From Orbilia blumenaviensis (Eukaryota > Ascomycota > Orbiliomycetes > Orbiliales > Orbiliaceae): a stretch of 64,000 nucleotides of DNA. The translations under genes were made by a program, and so were the position numbers. Below, in pieces: positions 52,411-64,000 of the stretch (positions are counted from its first letter, which is position 1; the number at the start of each line of letters is the position of its first letter). The notes beneath the pieces were generated by a model. The model searched no databases. It was not told the DNA's origin and worked only from the letters and a program-made list of their open reading frames with translations. The stretch lies in the NCBI GenBank assembly GCA_036872755.1, contig JAVHNS010000006.1, forward strand, positions 2,356,001 through 2,420,000, written 5' to 3'.

Positions 52411-55400
52411 TGTCATGGCCAGCCATACTAGGTATGTCTTGGTGTGTCAAACATAAGTTTGTTTTTGTAAGCTATTTTTTTTACTAAAATGATTTTTATT
52501 ATAAATATTTAGTAAAAAAAAATTAAATTAAAAAAAAATAAAATAAATTATATTATATTAATAATATAATTTTTAAAACAAATTATATAAAAAATATTAT
52601 ATATAATTTAATATATATATATATATAATATTTTTTTAAATATATAATATTTAAGTTATAAATAATTTATTTTTATATAAAAAATATTTATATATATAAA
52701 AATTTTTAAATAATAATAATTTTAAAAATTGTTTTTAGATTTTATTTGTTAATTTATTAATATTTAATACACTTTATTTAGTATTCTTATTTATTAAATT
52801 TAGTATTTTTTTATTAGGAGTTATATTATTTAATATTTTTATATTTAATTTAGTTTATTTTAAAAAAATAATTTAAATATTTTAAATTAAAAATAAAATT
52901 AATTAAAAAATATTAAATTATTTTAAAAATTTTTTATTTAAAAAATATTTAAAATAAATATAATATTTTGATTGATTTAATTTTTAATAATAAAATAAAA
53001 ATTATATATTAAATAATAATAATAATACTAAATATTATAATTTTTACAATATTACTTATAAAATAGGAAATAATCTTTTTAATAAAATAATATATTTATT
53101 AATTACAATTTAAAACTAATATAAACAAAAAAATTATTTATAAAATAAAATAAATTATTTTTTTTAAAATTAATTACTAATAATAAAAATTTAAAATTAA
53201 TATAAATTAATATTTTATCTAAATAATATAAAAATATTAAATATATTAATATTATAATTAGTGTAAAGTTGATGTTAAATTATTTTTGAAAATATAAATA
53301 ATTATTTAAGATAATTTTAAATTTATTTAATATAATAATTAATATAAAAAATTTTTTAAGTGGATAAATTTTATTACTTATAAAAAATTTTATTAAAAAA
53401 ATAGTTAATATAAAAAATAAATATAAGTAAATTATTATAAATAAAAAAATATATTTTTATAAAAATAATTAAAATATAATATTTTTAAAATAGATTATAA
53501 TAAAAAAAAAGTTAAAATTAATATTAACAAAGTATTTAAAATTAAAAATTTAATAAAATACTTTAATAAATTTGAAAAAATTAATTATTTTTTTTATTAA
53601 TTTTTAATTTATTTTAAAATATAATGTAATAAATTTTTAAACAATAAATTTAAAAATTATTTTTGTGAAAATGTATTTAGAAGATTTAATTTTTTAAGTA
53701 TTTATTAATTATAATAATTATTATATTAAAAATGGAATTGATTTTAACACCCATATTTTTAAAATCATAATAAATTACAGAAAATTTATTATTTTTTTTA
53801 AATAATAATATAGAAAAAATAATAAGGTTAATAAAGTTTATAAAAATTTTAAAGAATTTAAATAAATTAATTTAGTTTATAAATACTTCTATAAATTTAA
53901 TTAAATTGTTTTTTTTATTAAACAAAATAAATTTGATATTATCTATTAAATTGTTTTTTTTATTAAATAAAATAAATTTAATATTATCTATTAAATTTAA
54001 AAAAAATTGAAATTAAAATTAAAAATTTAAATTTTTCTTAAAAAATAATAATTTAGAAAATTTTTAAAATAAATAAAAATATAAAAAATAATTATTAAAA
54101 TTAATAATATTTATTAATATAATAAATATAATTAAAAAAAAAAGAATTTTTATAATTATAATTCTAAAACAAATAAAAAAAAAAAAAAAAAACACTTTAA
54201 AATCAAAATAATAAAAAAAATAAAAATTAATATAAAAATAAAAATAAGAATTTTATTTTAAATAAAATTTTTAATTTAATTTTTATAAATCTTAATATAA
54301 CTTAACACAATTACTTATATAATAAAAAATTTAAAAAATCAAAATTTAATAATTTTATTTATTATAATTATAATAAATCTAAATATATTATTAAAAATTA
54401 CAAAAATTTATAATAAAATGATATATTTTAATAATGTAAAAATATTAAATTTATAAATATCAACTTTTTATTATTATTTATTATAAAAAAAATTTAAACT
54501 AGGAGGCTGCTGCGCAGCACTCAAACCCGACTGCCACATCTTAATCATATCTAGATAATACTTTCTATAATATATTTTATAATAAAATAGAAATTAATTT
54601 ATATTAGATTAATTTATGTTATTATTATAAAATAATATTAACTTATAATAAAAATAATTAAGGAACAATAATTAAATAAATTTTGATTCACTTAATAAAA
54701 TACTAATTATTATTTAATAACTTTATTAATAATGAGTATTTTATTTTAAATTGATTATAACAATAAATAAATTTATTATTATTATAATTATCATTTTTAT
54801 TATTATAATTATTATTATTATATTATTTTTATTTTATAATTATATACTTAATAATAATTAAATAAAAATTTAAATAAACTGAAATTTAAAATTAAATTTT
54901 TAAATTTCAATAATTATATTATAATCATTAAAATAATCAAAATACTATAATTAAATTAATAACATTATGATTTTTAAAACTTTTATAATAATAATAACAA
55001 TTAATTATTTATTTATAAATTAATCTAAAAGTATTATAAAAATATTTATATAATAAATATTAAATATTTATAAATTTATAATTTAATAAATATAAATTTA
55101 ATAAATATAAAAATATTAAGTTATTTATTAAAAAACTTGAACAATTATATAAAGTTTAAATTAATATTATATAATTAATATTTATTTAATATTTAACTTT
55201 GTATTAAAAAAGTATATATAATTATTATATTAATTAATATAATATAAAATAATTAAAATAATAATTTTTATTATTATAATTTATATAATAATTAATTAAA
55301 TTATTGATATAATTAAAATAGTATTTTATATTTATTTATAATGTTAATTAAATAATAATTAATATAGTAATTGATATTAAATTAAATATATTTAATATAG

Positions 55401-56700
55401 TTATTAATATAATATTTAATTGATATTAAAATTAAGATATATAATTAATATAATTATTAATATAATATAATAATTAAAATTATATAATAATCATTAATAA
55501 TTAAATTAATAATTAAAGTAATGATAAAAAAGTTTTTAATTAATTTTATCTTTATTCAATTTATACATATATAAAAATATATATAATTAAAAAAATAAAT
55601 TTAACTTAAATTCAAGGAAATAAGATTAAGTGAAATTAAATTAAATTAGATTAAATTAATATAGATTGAATTGAATTGAATTGAATTGAATTAGATTAAA
55701 TTAAATGAAATTAAATTAAATAATTAAAAATAAAAATAAAAATAAAAATAAAAATAAAAATAAAAAAGAAAATAAAAATAAAAAAGAAAATAAAAATAAA
55801 AAAGAAAACAAAAACAAAAAAGAAAATAAAAATAAGATATATATAAATAGTTTTTGTGTGGATCACGTGACCATTTTGCATACAAAAACTAAGAATATAA
55901 TAAAAATAATATAAAAATGAAAATAAATTGAAAATAATTTTTGAATTTTGAAGTCAGATTTTGTATGTGTCACGTGACCATTTTGCATGCAAAAACTAAA
56001 TTAAATTAAAATTATATTTAAAATTTAAATAAAAAAATTGTTTTATGCCTATGATTTTAGCTAAAAGTGACTTAATAAAAAAAAATAAAAAAAATATTAA
56101 AAAAGTAATTATAGATCTGTGTATTTAATCAATCCTAGATAAAAGGCTAAAGAAAATGATATTAAAATTTTAGGAACGTAGACTTAAAGAAACAAAAATG
56201 GGAAAGACTTTTGTCAGAGTTAATTTTTTTAATTTCTTAGCAACTTTTTGCCAAGACTTGAAAATAATGCCAAGATCTGCCAAGATTGCAAAAATCCCAT
56301 AGAAATTTGTATGGCAAAAATCAAAAAAAATTTTGTCTAAGTTCGCCAAAAACAACACATTTTTTGGCAGATCTCATATGGATCGCGCCTCGCGCTGGTT
56401 CAACTCTAACCCTCCTGCAATACTGCAGTCGGGCATAATATATTAATTTACTTTTTAAAAAATTAAATAATTTTAATAGTAAATTTTTAACTAAATTTTG
56501 AATTATTTAATTATTTTTAATTAATTTATAAATATTTTTAAATTTATTATTTGGAAAAAAAAATTAAATTTAAAATTATTTTAATTATTTATAATTTAAT
56601 CTTTTAAAAATATTATTAATTTTAAAATAATTTAATACTTAAATTTTTCATAAAATAATATAATAAATTTAATTATATTTTATATTATATTTAGTAAAAA
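52411..56700 (+). mobile_element. Third gypsy copy: 5' LTR and 5' internal region
   Basis: LTR 52411-52965 starts TGTCATGGCCAGCCATACTA, with a well-preserved outer edge. The internal region aligns with 27641-29400 in order, with B9 removed. A zinc-knuckle fossil is at 54360-54404, and a 45-bp tandem duplication (53903-53992) is absent from the other copy. Similarity is lost near 56700. No RT block is found where expected, so the element is truncated or replaced. Confidence 0.75.
54499..56435 (-). mobile_element. Helitron-like element B9 (long type)
   Basis: The plus strand starts CTAGGAGGCTGCTGCGCAGC and ends TGCAGTCGGGCA. 1,937 bp, the same subtype as B4 (left hairpin with GTAT loop). The left flank ends A and the right begins T. 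The uninterrupted gypsy sequence near 29120-29140 joins the same flanks with no duplication. Inside are (AAAAAT)n at 55731-55833 and two GTCACGTGACCATTTTGCAT-type modules near 55862 and 55970. Confidence 0.83.
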
Positions 56701-59700
56701 TTAATAAAAAAATTTTAATTAAATTAATTTTTAAAAAAAATTTATTAATCTATTAAATTTATATATAAATTAAAAAAAAATTAATTTTAATTATAATAAT
56801 ATTTAATTTAAATATAAAATATTTTAAAAAAAATTTATAATAACTTATCAAATGAATTACTTTTAATTAAAAACAATAAAAATTAAATATTTTTTATTAT
56901 AATATTAAAATTTTAATGGTATAATTAAAAAATAAATAAATATATTAATTTTTATAATTATAATATTATTGTATAAAATAAATTTATTAGTATTTTTTTA
57001 AAAAAAGTTATAATTATAATTGTTTATTTAAAAAATAAATTTTTATTATAAAATTTAAATAATAAAAAATTATTATATAAATTTGTATATGAATAATTTT
57101 TTAATTTAAATTATTTTAAGTTTTTTAATTATTTTATTTGATATTAGGTATTTAAAGAGAAAAAATATAATAAATTTGTTATATATATTAATTTATGTTT
57201 ATTTATAAATTATATAAAAATAGTATTATTTTTTACAAAATTTAAAATAAAATAAAATAGTATTCCTTAAAAAAATTAATTTGATTAGATTAATAAATTA
57301 ATACAATTATTATTTAAATTGGTCAAATTAAAAAAAGTGGTGAAGTTAATTTTTTTTATGAAATTATTATTTAAATGTTTAAATTTTTGTTTGATAATAT
57401 AAAATTTATAAAAATTGTTGTTAATGTTAGATTAATAAAAAAGTTTTTGAAAATTAACAATTTGGATGATAATATTATTTTATTTGTAGTTTTTTAAATT
57501 TGATATATTTATATAAATAAGTTGTTAAATTTTAATATTATAAAAGATTATTTTATTAAAATATTTTTTATTTTATTTTAGTAAAGGATTAATAATTACT
57601 TTAATAAAAATTATTTTTAAATAAAATTAAAATTTTGAATTTAATATTTCTTTTGTTATTATAATTATTATTAGATAATATATTTTATTTCTATATATTT
57701 AATATTTAATATTTTTTAAAGTAGTAAAATAAGAATTAAATTTTGTTAATAATAAAATGTTATGATTAAATATATATTAAGAAAATATTGTTTATTTTAA
57801 ATATTTTTAATTTTAAAAAAGTTATTTAGAAATTAAAAAATATAAAATAAATTTTAAATTTAATAATATAATAATTAATGTTTAAAATTAATATTTTAAT
57901 AAGATATATTTTGTTTTTAAGTAAAAAAAGGATAAATATAAAAAAGAAAATTTTGTTTTTAAATATTAAATATAATGTGTTTATAATATAATTAATATTT
58001 AATTTAAGAAATTTAAGTAGTTTTATAATTTGTAAGTTAATTAGGAAAATTATTGATTTTAATTTAATTAAAAAAATTTAAAAATAAATGTTACAAGTTA
58101 ATATTATTAACAATTTAGTTGTTTTAGCCAAACCTTTTCACATTATTGTAAAAAAATTTTTTAATAATTTTATTTATTTAATGTTTATAAATAGAGCATT
58201 AAAATTTAGTATATCTAATAAAATTAATTTTTATTTTAATATTATAAAAATAAATAATTAAAATATTTTTTATATTTATTATTTAATTTAAATATAAGAA
58301 AATGTTTGTTTATTAAATATTAAAATCTAATTAAAAATAAATTAGGAATACAGTTGGAAAATTATAAATTTTATTAAATTAATAATTTTTAATTATTATA
58401 TAATTAATAATTTTTTGGAATCCAACTTTTTTGATAATAATTTTAAAATTAAAAATATTTTTAAAAATAATATTTTTTATAAAAATACTATAATAATTAA
58501 ATTAATTAATTAATATAAATATAATTTTAATTATTATAAATATAAATATAAATAAATAAAATATTATTTCAAAATATTCTGGAAAATTATTAAAGAGAGT
58601 ATTATTAATGATAATAATATTATTGAAATTTAATATATTAAAAAATATATAAATATTTAGAATATTATAATTATTATTATGTATTATTATAATTATAATA
58701 TTGTATATTTAGTTATGAAAATTAAATATTTAGTTTTAATTTATTATATTATTAATTATATAATAAAAGTTTAATAATTAATTTATTATTATTTTTAAAA
58801 TATTTTATTTTATATTAATAAAATGGTGGATAAGAATGAGAATATGAAAAAGATTTTTTTCTAAAATTTAATATAAAAATTATATAATAATTTAAGTATT
58901 TTTCAAAAACTTTCCAAATTAAAAATATTTTTTATTATATTAAATTAATTTGAAAAATATTGTTTAATAATTTTTAAATTAATTATTTATTAAATAATTT
59001 TTTATAAAATTCATAATATATTTAATTATTTAATAATTTCTTAAATTATAAAATGGAAGTTGAAAATTAACTTCAGTATTATTAATAATGTAAATAATAA
59101 AATAAAAAAAAAAAAAAATACGATTTATTTATGTATTACTAAAAAAATGGTTTTTAATTAATTAGAAAATTATTAATATTATAATTATTAATTTAAAAAT
59201 ATAAATTTATATAATTATGAATTTATAATATTATATGTTTAATATTTTTAAAAAAAACTTTACAAAAATATTCTTTTTAATAAAAAATATAAAAATTGTA
59301 ATAAATATATTTAAAAATTATTTCCTAAAAAATTTTATAATATTTTTTATATATTTAAAGTTATATTATTATTTAATATAAATGATTTTAAAAAAGAAAA
59401 ATAATAAGTTTTTAATTATTTTTTTAATATTATTTATTATACTATTTTATGTTTAAATAAATTTTTTTCCTGTATAAAAATATATAATAAATAATTTTAC
59501 AATTCTTCTTCAATTCTCTTATTTTTATTATTTAATATTAATTATACTACAGATATTATACTATTCTACTAAAATTTTTTATATTATAAAAAAAACTTTA
59601 ATAATATTATAATTTTCTTTTAATTAATAAAAAACTAATATTGTTTAAAAAAATATAATGATGTTTATATTTAGAATTTAATAAAAGAATATGTTTTTAA

Positions 59701-60855
59701 TAATAATATTTTTAATTTTTTAAAATTTTTTTTTAAAAAAAAAATAAAAAATATAAAATATTTATTATAATTAAATAAAAAAATTAAAATAAAAAAATAT
59801 TCCTAATTTTCCAAAATTAATTAAATAAAAATTTTTTTAATAATATTAAAATTGAATTTCTAATCAATTTTATAAATATTTAAATTATTATATAAAAAAT
59901 AATATAAAATTTATATAACAGATATTATTAAATAATTAAATTTTTTTATATAAATTTTTATATTATTATAATTTATTTATTATTGGAATCAAGTTTTAAT
60001 ATAAGAAATATAAGATTTTTTAAATTTTAAGATAAAAATTTAAAATAATATTTTAAAAAATAAACATTTTATTATAGAATAATTAAAAAAATTAACTTTT
60101 TTTTAAATTAGGTGTTGAGTTAATCCCAATTATCAGTCTTTTTTAAATCCAAACAATCGTTTAAATTATTGAATTGTTAATATTAAATAAAAACAATTTT
60201 AAATATTAATAATAATTGTTATAATTATGAAAAAATTTTAAAAAAATAATTGATTTATTATATACTTTTTTAATAAAAATAAAACTAAAAAAACTTAAAT
60301 TATTAAAATTATTAAATTATTATTTATAATTATGAATAAGTTTAACTATCTTAAATTTTTAGTTTTAATTAATATGATAATTATTAATATAATTAATTTG
60401 ATAATACACATTATATTTAATATATTAATACAATTATTAATTAATTAATTTAATGATTTTAGTATGAATATTATAATAATTATTTAATTTATTATAATTG
60501 TAGTAAATTTAGAAATATGAAAAATAAAAAATATATTTATAATTAATAAAATAAATATAATTAAAATTATTATATTATTTAAAATAAATGCTATTTTTTA
60601 ATAATATCAAAAATATTTAAAATTTCTTAAAAATCTACTACTTTTTTTTAATAATTAAAAATATATATTAATTGAGTTTTATTAAAAATATTATATTATA
60701 TTTTATAATTATAAAATATATTCAAAAATATTTTAATTTTTTTTAATTTTATTAATTTAAAATAAAATTAATAAATATATTAATTTATTATAGTAGATAA
60801 AGTAATTTGAAGATTTAATTTATTATATTTTATTACAAAAATTATAATTTAAAAA
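56701..60855. other. AT-rich stretch, probably degraded transposon
   Basis: Some parts (57300-57480, 58080-58150, 60110-60170) keep more G and C and look like less mutated coding remnants, but no family could be recognised and no frame stays open. The ordinary continuation of the gypsy copy was not detected here. Confidence 0.4.
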
Positions 60856-61180
60856 CTAGACGGCTGCTTCGCAGCACGCAAACCCGACTGACTGCTTACA
60901 TACATATTTTGTCTTAATTTTCTTTTGGATCTTGTCAATCATTTTGAATTAATTTACTCAAATTATTGTAATATATTATTTAAACAATTTTTACATAAAA
61001 AACAAGATTATTAAATATATTAAAATTTGAAAATTCTTATATAAATTTATATAAATAAAAATTATCAAAAATTTTTAAATATATTAAAAATAATATATTT
61101 TTTTAATTAATTTTATAAAAAAATTCCATATAATTTTTATATTTGGGAGTTTAATTTTAATTTTTTTTATTAATTAAATA
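60856..61180 (-). mobile_element. Helitron-like element C4, one end RIP-converted
   Basis: The plus strand starts CTAGACGGCTGCTTCGCAGC. The other end aligns base for base over 36 positions with the intact C end, but every C or G difference is C-to-T or G-to-A (61145-61180). 325 bp. Flanks A and T. Confidence 0.75.
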
Positions 61181-62363
61181 TTTTTATTAAAAATAATAAA
61201 AAATATAATTTTAAAATATATTTTTAATTTATTATTTATAATTTTAATTAAAATTAAATTAAAATAAAAATTATATATAATTATTAATAAATTTATAATA
61301 TTTATATATATAAATATTAATAATAATTTATATTACTTTAAATACGAATTTAAATTTATAATAAAAATAAATTATATATTAAATTTAATAAACTTTTATA
61401 TTAGTTAAATAAAAAAATTTTTTTTTTTTTAATAATAATATTTTTAATTATAAAAAATATATTAATAATATATTAATTATTATTATTATTTACAATATAA
61501 TTTAAATAAACAAAATTATTTATAAAAGAATTACATTTTTTTTAAAAATAATTTATAAATTTACATTAATTAACTAAAAATATATATATCTTAATTTAAA
61601 TTTAGAAATAAAAAACAATATTATTAAATATAAATTTTATAAAAAATTATTAAAATATTTCAAAAAACTATACTTTTTTTAATATATTTTAATTATATAA
61701 AAAAAAATACTTTTACAAATAAATTAATAAAACTAATTATATTATCCTCTAATAAAAAAATATATAATAAAAAAATTAATAAATATAAAAAAATTTATTT
61801 TAATAAAAATTATTTTTTTAAAATATTATATTTTTAAATTTAAAAAAAAAATAAACCAAACATAATAAAACAAAAATTTTTATTTTAAAAAAATTAAAAT
61901 AAAAAATTTATTTAATATATTTTTCTTATAATTTATAATTAATTTTATATAAAAAAATATTAATTTATAAAATTTATAATATTAATTTATAAAATTTATA
62001 ATATAAAATTAAAAAAATTTAAATATATTTTCTAAAAAATTATAATATATTTAAAAACTTTATTTAATCTATTTTAAAACTTTGATTAAATAAACTTTTT
62101 AATTTAAAAAATCTACTTAAAAATTTCAAAAAATTTTATATTAAAAATATAATAATATAATTAAAAAAATTTTTAAAAAAAAAAATATAAAAAAAAAAAA
62201 ATTAAAAAAAATATAATATTAAAATATAAATATAAAAATAATTTAATCTTTTTTATTTTTTATTTTTTAAAAAAACTTTTAAAACAAATTATAATTTAAT
62301 TACTACCAAATTTTTTAAAAAAAAATAAAATAAATTAAAAAAAATAAAATTTAATATATTATA
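61181..62363. mobile_element. Repeat D fragment
   Basis: Co-linear with 16585-17690. It provides the host context of C4 and B10. No coding motif. Confidence 0.6.
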
Positions 62364-63235
62364 CTAAAAAATTATTATATAATATTTAAATCCAATTACT
62401 ATATCTTAATCATATTTAATATTATAATATATTTTAATAATAAAATAAAAATTGATTCATATTAAATTTATTATATAATAATATTAACTTATAATTTTAA
62501 AATAAAAATAATTAAAAAATAATAATTAAATAACTTTAATTAACTTAATAAATTTATAATAATAATTTTTATTATTAAAATTATAATAATTAAATAATTA
62601 TAAAATAATAATTATATAATTATTTTTATTATTATAGTTATTATAACTATTATATTATTTTATTCTAAAATTATATAATAAATCAAAATTTAAATAAACT
62701 CAAATATACAATTAAATTTTTAAATAAAAATAATTATATTATAATCAAAATAATCAAAAATAATATTATTAAATTAATAAAATTATAATTTTTAAAATGT
62801 TTATAATAATAATAATTATTAAATGATTAAGTATAAATTTATTTAAAATTATTATAAAAATATTTTTATAATAAATATTTATAGATTTACAAATATAAAA
62901 ATATTATTAATTTATTTACTAAAAAACAATTATAATTAAAAATTTTAAAAAAATATATATAATTATTATATTAATTAATATAATATATATGAAATAAAAT
63001 ACTAATTTTTATTATAATAATTTATACAATAATTAATTAAATTATTAATATATATTATAATTAAGATAGTATTTTATATTTGTTTATAATATTAATTAAA
63101 TAATAATTAATATAATAATTAAATAATAATTAATATAATAATTAAATAATAATTAATATAATAATTAAATAATATTAAAAATAATAAATATAATTAATAT
63201 AATTATTAATATTATTAATATAATAATAAAAATTA
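62364..63235 (-). mobile_element. Helitron-like element B10, fully RIP-converted end
   Basis: 62364-62406 aligns over 43 positions with the B9 end with no gap, and every difference is C-to-T or G-to-A. The hairpin is destroyed. The following interior matches the right half of B4 and B9. It contains a 23-bp tandem array at about 63095-63172. Interrupted by C5, and its left end is not seen in the window. Confidence 0.7.
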
Positions 63236-63567
63236 TTAAATAACTACTTCACAACACACAAACCTAACTAACTATCTATAATTTTATTCTCCTTTTTTTT
63301 TTAAATTTTACTAATTATTTTGAATTAATTAATTTAAATTATTATAATACATTACTTAAAATATAATTTTGAATTTAGATTATTGAAAATAAAACTGCTA
63401 AATATATTAAGATTTGAAAATTTTTATACAAATTTGTATAAATAAAAATTGTTGAAAATTTTTAAGTATACTAAAAACAATATATTTCTTTGATTGATTT
63501 TATAGGAAAACTCCACACAACCCTCGCACTCGGAAGTTCAATTTCAATCTTCCTTGTCAGTCGGGCA
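63236..63567 (-). mobile_element. Helitron-like element C5
   Basis: The CTAG end is mutated (TTAAATAACTACTTC for CTAGACGGCTGCTTC). The other end GTCAGTCGGGCA is intact. The palindrome TATACAAATTTGTATA lies at 63425-63440. Right flank T, left flank A. Lies within B10. Confidence 0.72.
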
Positions 63568-63574
63568 TTTATTA

Positions 63575-64000
63575 CTAGGAGGCTGCCGCGCAGCACTCAA
63601 ACCCGACTGCCGCATCTTGATTAGAAATCAATGATATTGTGTATAATACAATTTTGTGTGTGTGTCACGTGACCATTTTCGACCTCAAAACTATATTTTT
63701 ATTAATTTTTACTTTATTTTATTTTAATTGAATGTAACTTTGAAAATTTTGTGATGTCATTTTGAAGATGTGTTACGTGACTATTTTGCATGTTAAAACT
63801 AAATAAAATTAAAATAAAAATTAAATAAAAATAGTTTTGATGTCGAAAATTGTTACGTGACCTGATTTCGCTAAAAGTGACTTAATTAAAAAAAATAAAA
63901 AAAATATAAAAATAGTAGTTAAAGATTTGTTTACTGATAAAAAATTAGATAAATAGTTAAAAAAGAGTATATTAAAATTTGTAAGAAATCGTATATACTA
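63575..64000 (-). mobile_element. Helitron-like element B11, cut by window end
   Basis: Starts CTAGGAGGCTGCCGCGCAGC seven bases after C5 ends. Contains GTCACGTGACCATTTTCGAC at about 63665-63684 and GTTACGTGACC near 63850. Orientation as B9. Its TGCCCGAC end lies outside the window. Confidence 0.75.

Overview
No intact gene of any kind is visible in this window. It is a very AT-rich, gene-free stretch built from nested, mutated transposable elements. Related copies differ almost only by C-to-T and G-to-A changes, TpA is abundant, and different copies are mutated on opposite strands. This matches repeat-induced point mutation (RIP), so I infer a filamentous ascomycete fungus, perhaps a centromeric or subtelomeric AT-rich block. 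The species cannot be named from the sequence. All alignments were done by eye.

Four kinds of element explain most of the window. (1) Family A: four copies of a 1.2-1.5 kb non-coding TIR element with CTCTTGAG ends, TA target duplications and a 12-bp minisatellite core. (2) Families B and C: Helitron-like non-autonomous elements that start TGCCCGACTG and end in a short hairpin plus CTAG. Five empty sites elsewhere in the window show insertion between A and T with no duplication. (3) Ty3/gypsy-type LTR retrotransposons: one complete 9,170-bp copy (27086-36255) with equal 555-bp LTRs, the 5-bp duplication ATATT, and RIP-destroyed gag, RT, RNase H and integrase. It sits inside an older, oppositely oriented relative (21377-42073, duplication AAAAA). 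A third copy starts at 52411. (4) Two older repeat groups, D and G, with LTR-like direct repeats, plus an older host repeat F.

Layout: 1-4274 is the 3' part of a G element carrying A1, B1 and B2. 4275-8960 is older repeat F with B3 and A2. 8961-11183 is Helitron-like B4 with C1 nested in it. 11184-12298 is a gypsy fragment. 12299-20539 is C2 and D repeats with A3. 20540-21262 is B5. 21377-42073 is the nested gypsy stack with B6, C3 and B7. 42074-49416 is F plus a full-length G element. 49417-52061 holds A4. 52062-64000 is truncated B8, a third gypsy copy broken by B9, unassigned DNA, then C4, a D fragment, B10, C5 and B11.

The layers give a relative history. F and G are oldest, the first gypsy landed in F, the second gypsy landed in the first, and the short B and C elements arrived later or escaped mutation. 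Their GC-rich ends are the main non-AT sequence left. Long open frames in the window come from microsatellites or minisatellites and are not genes.
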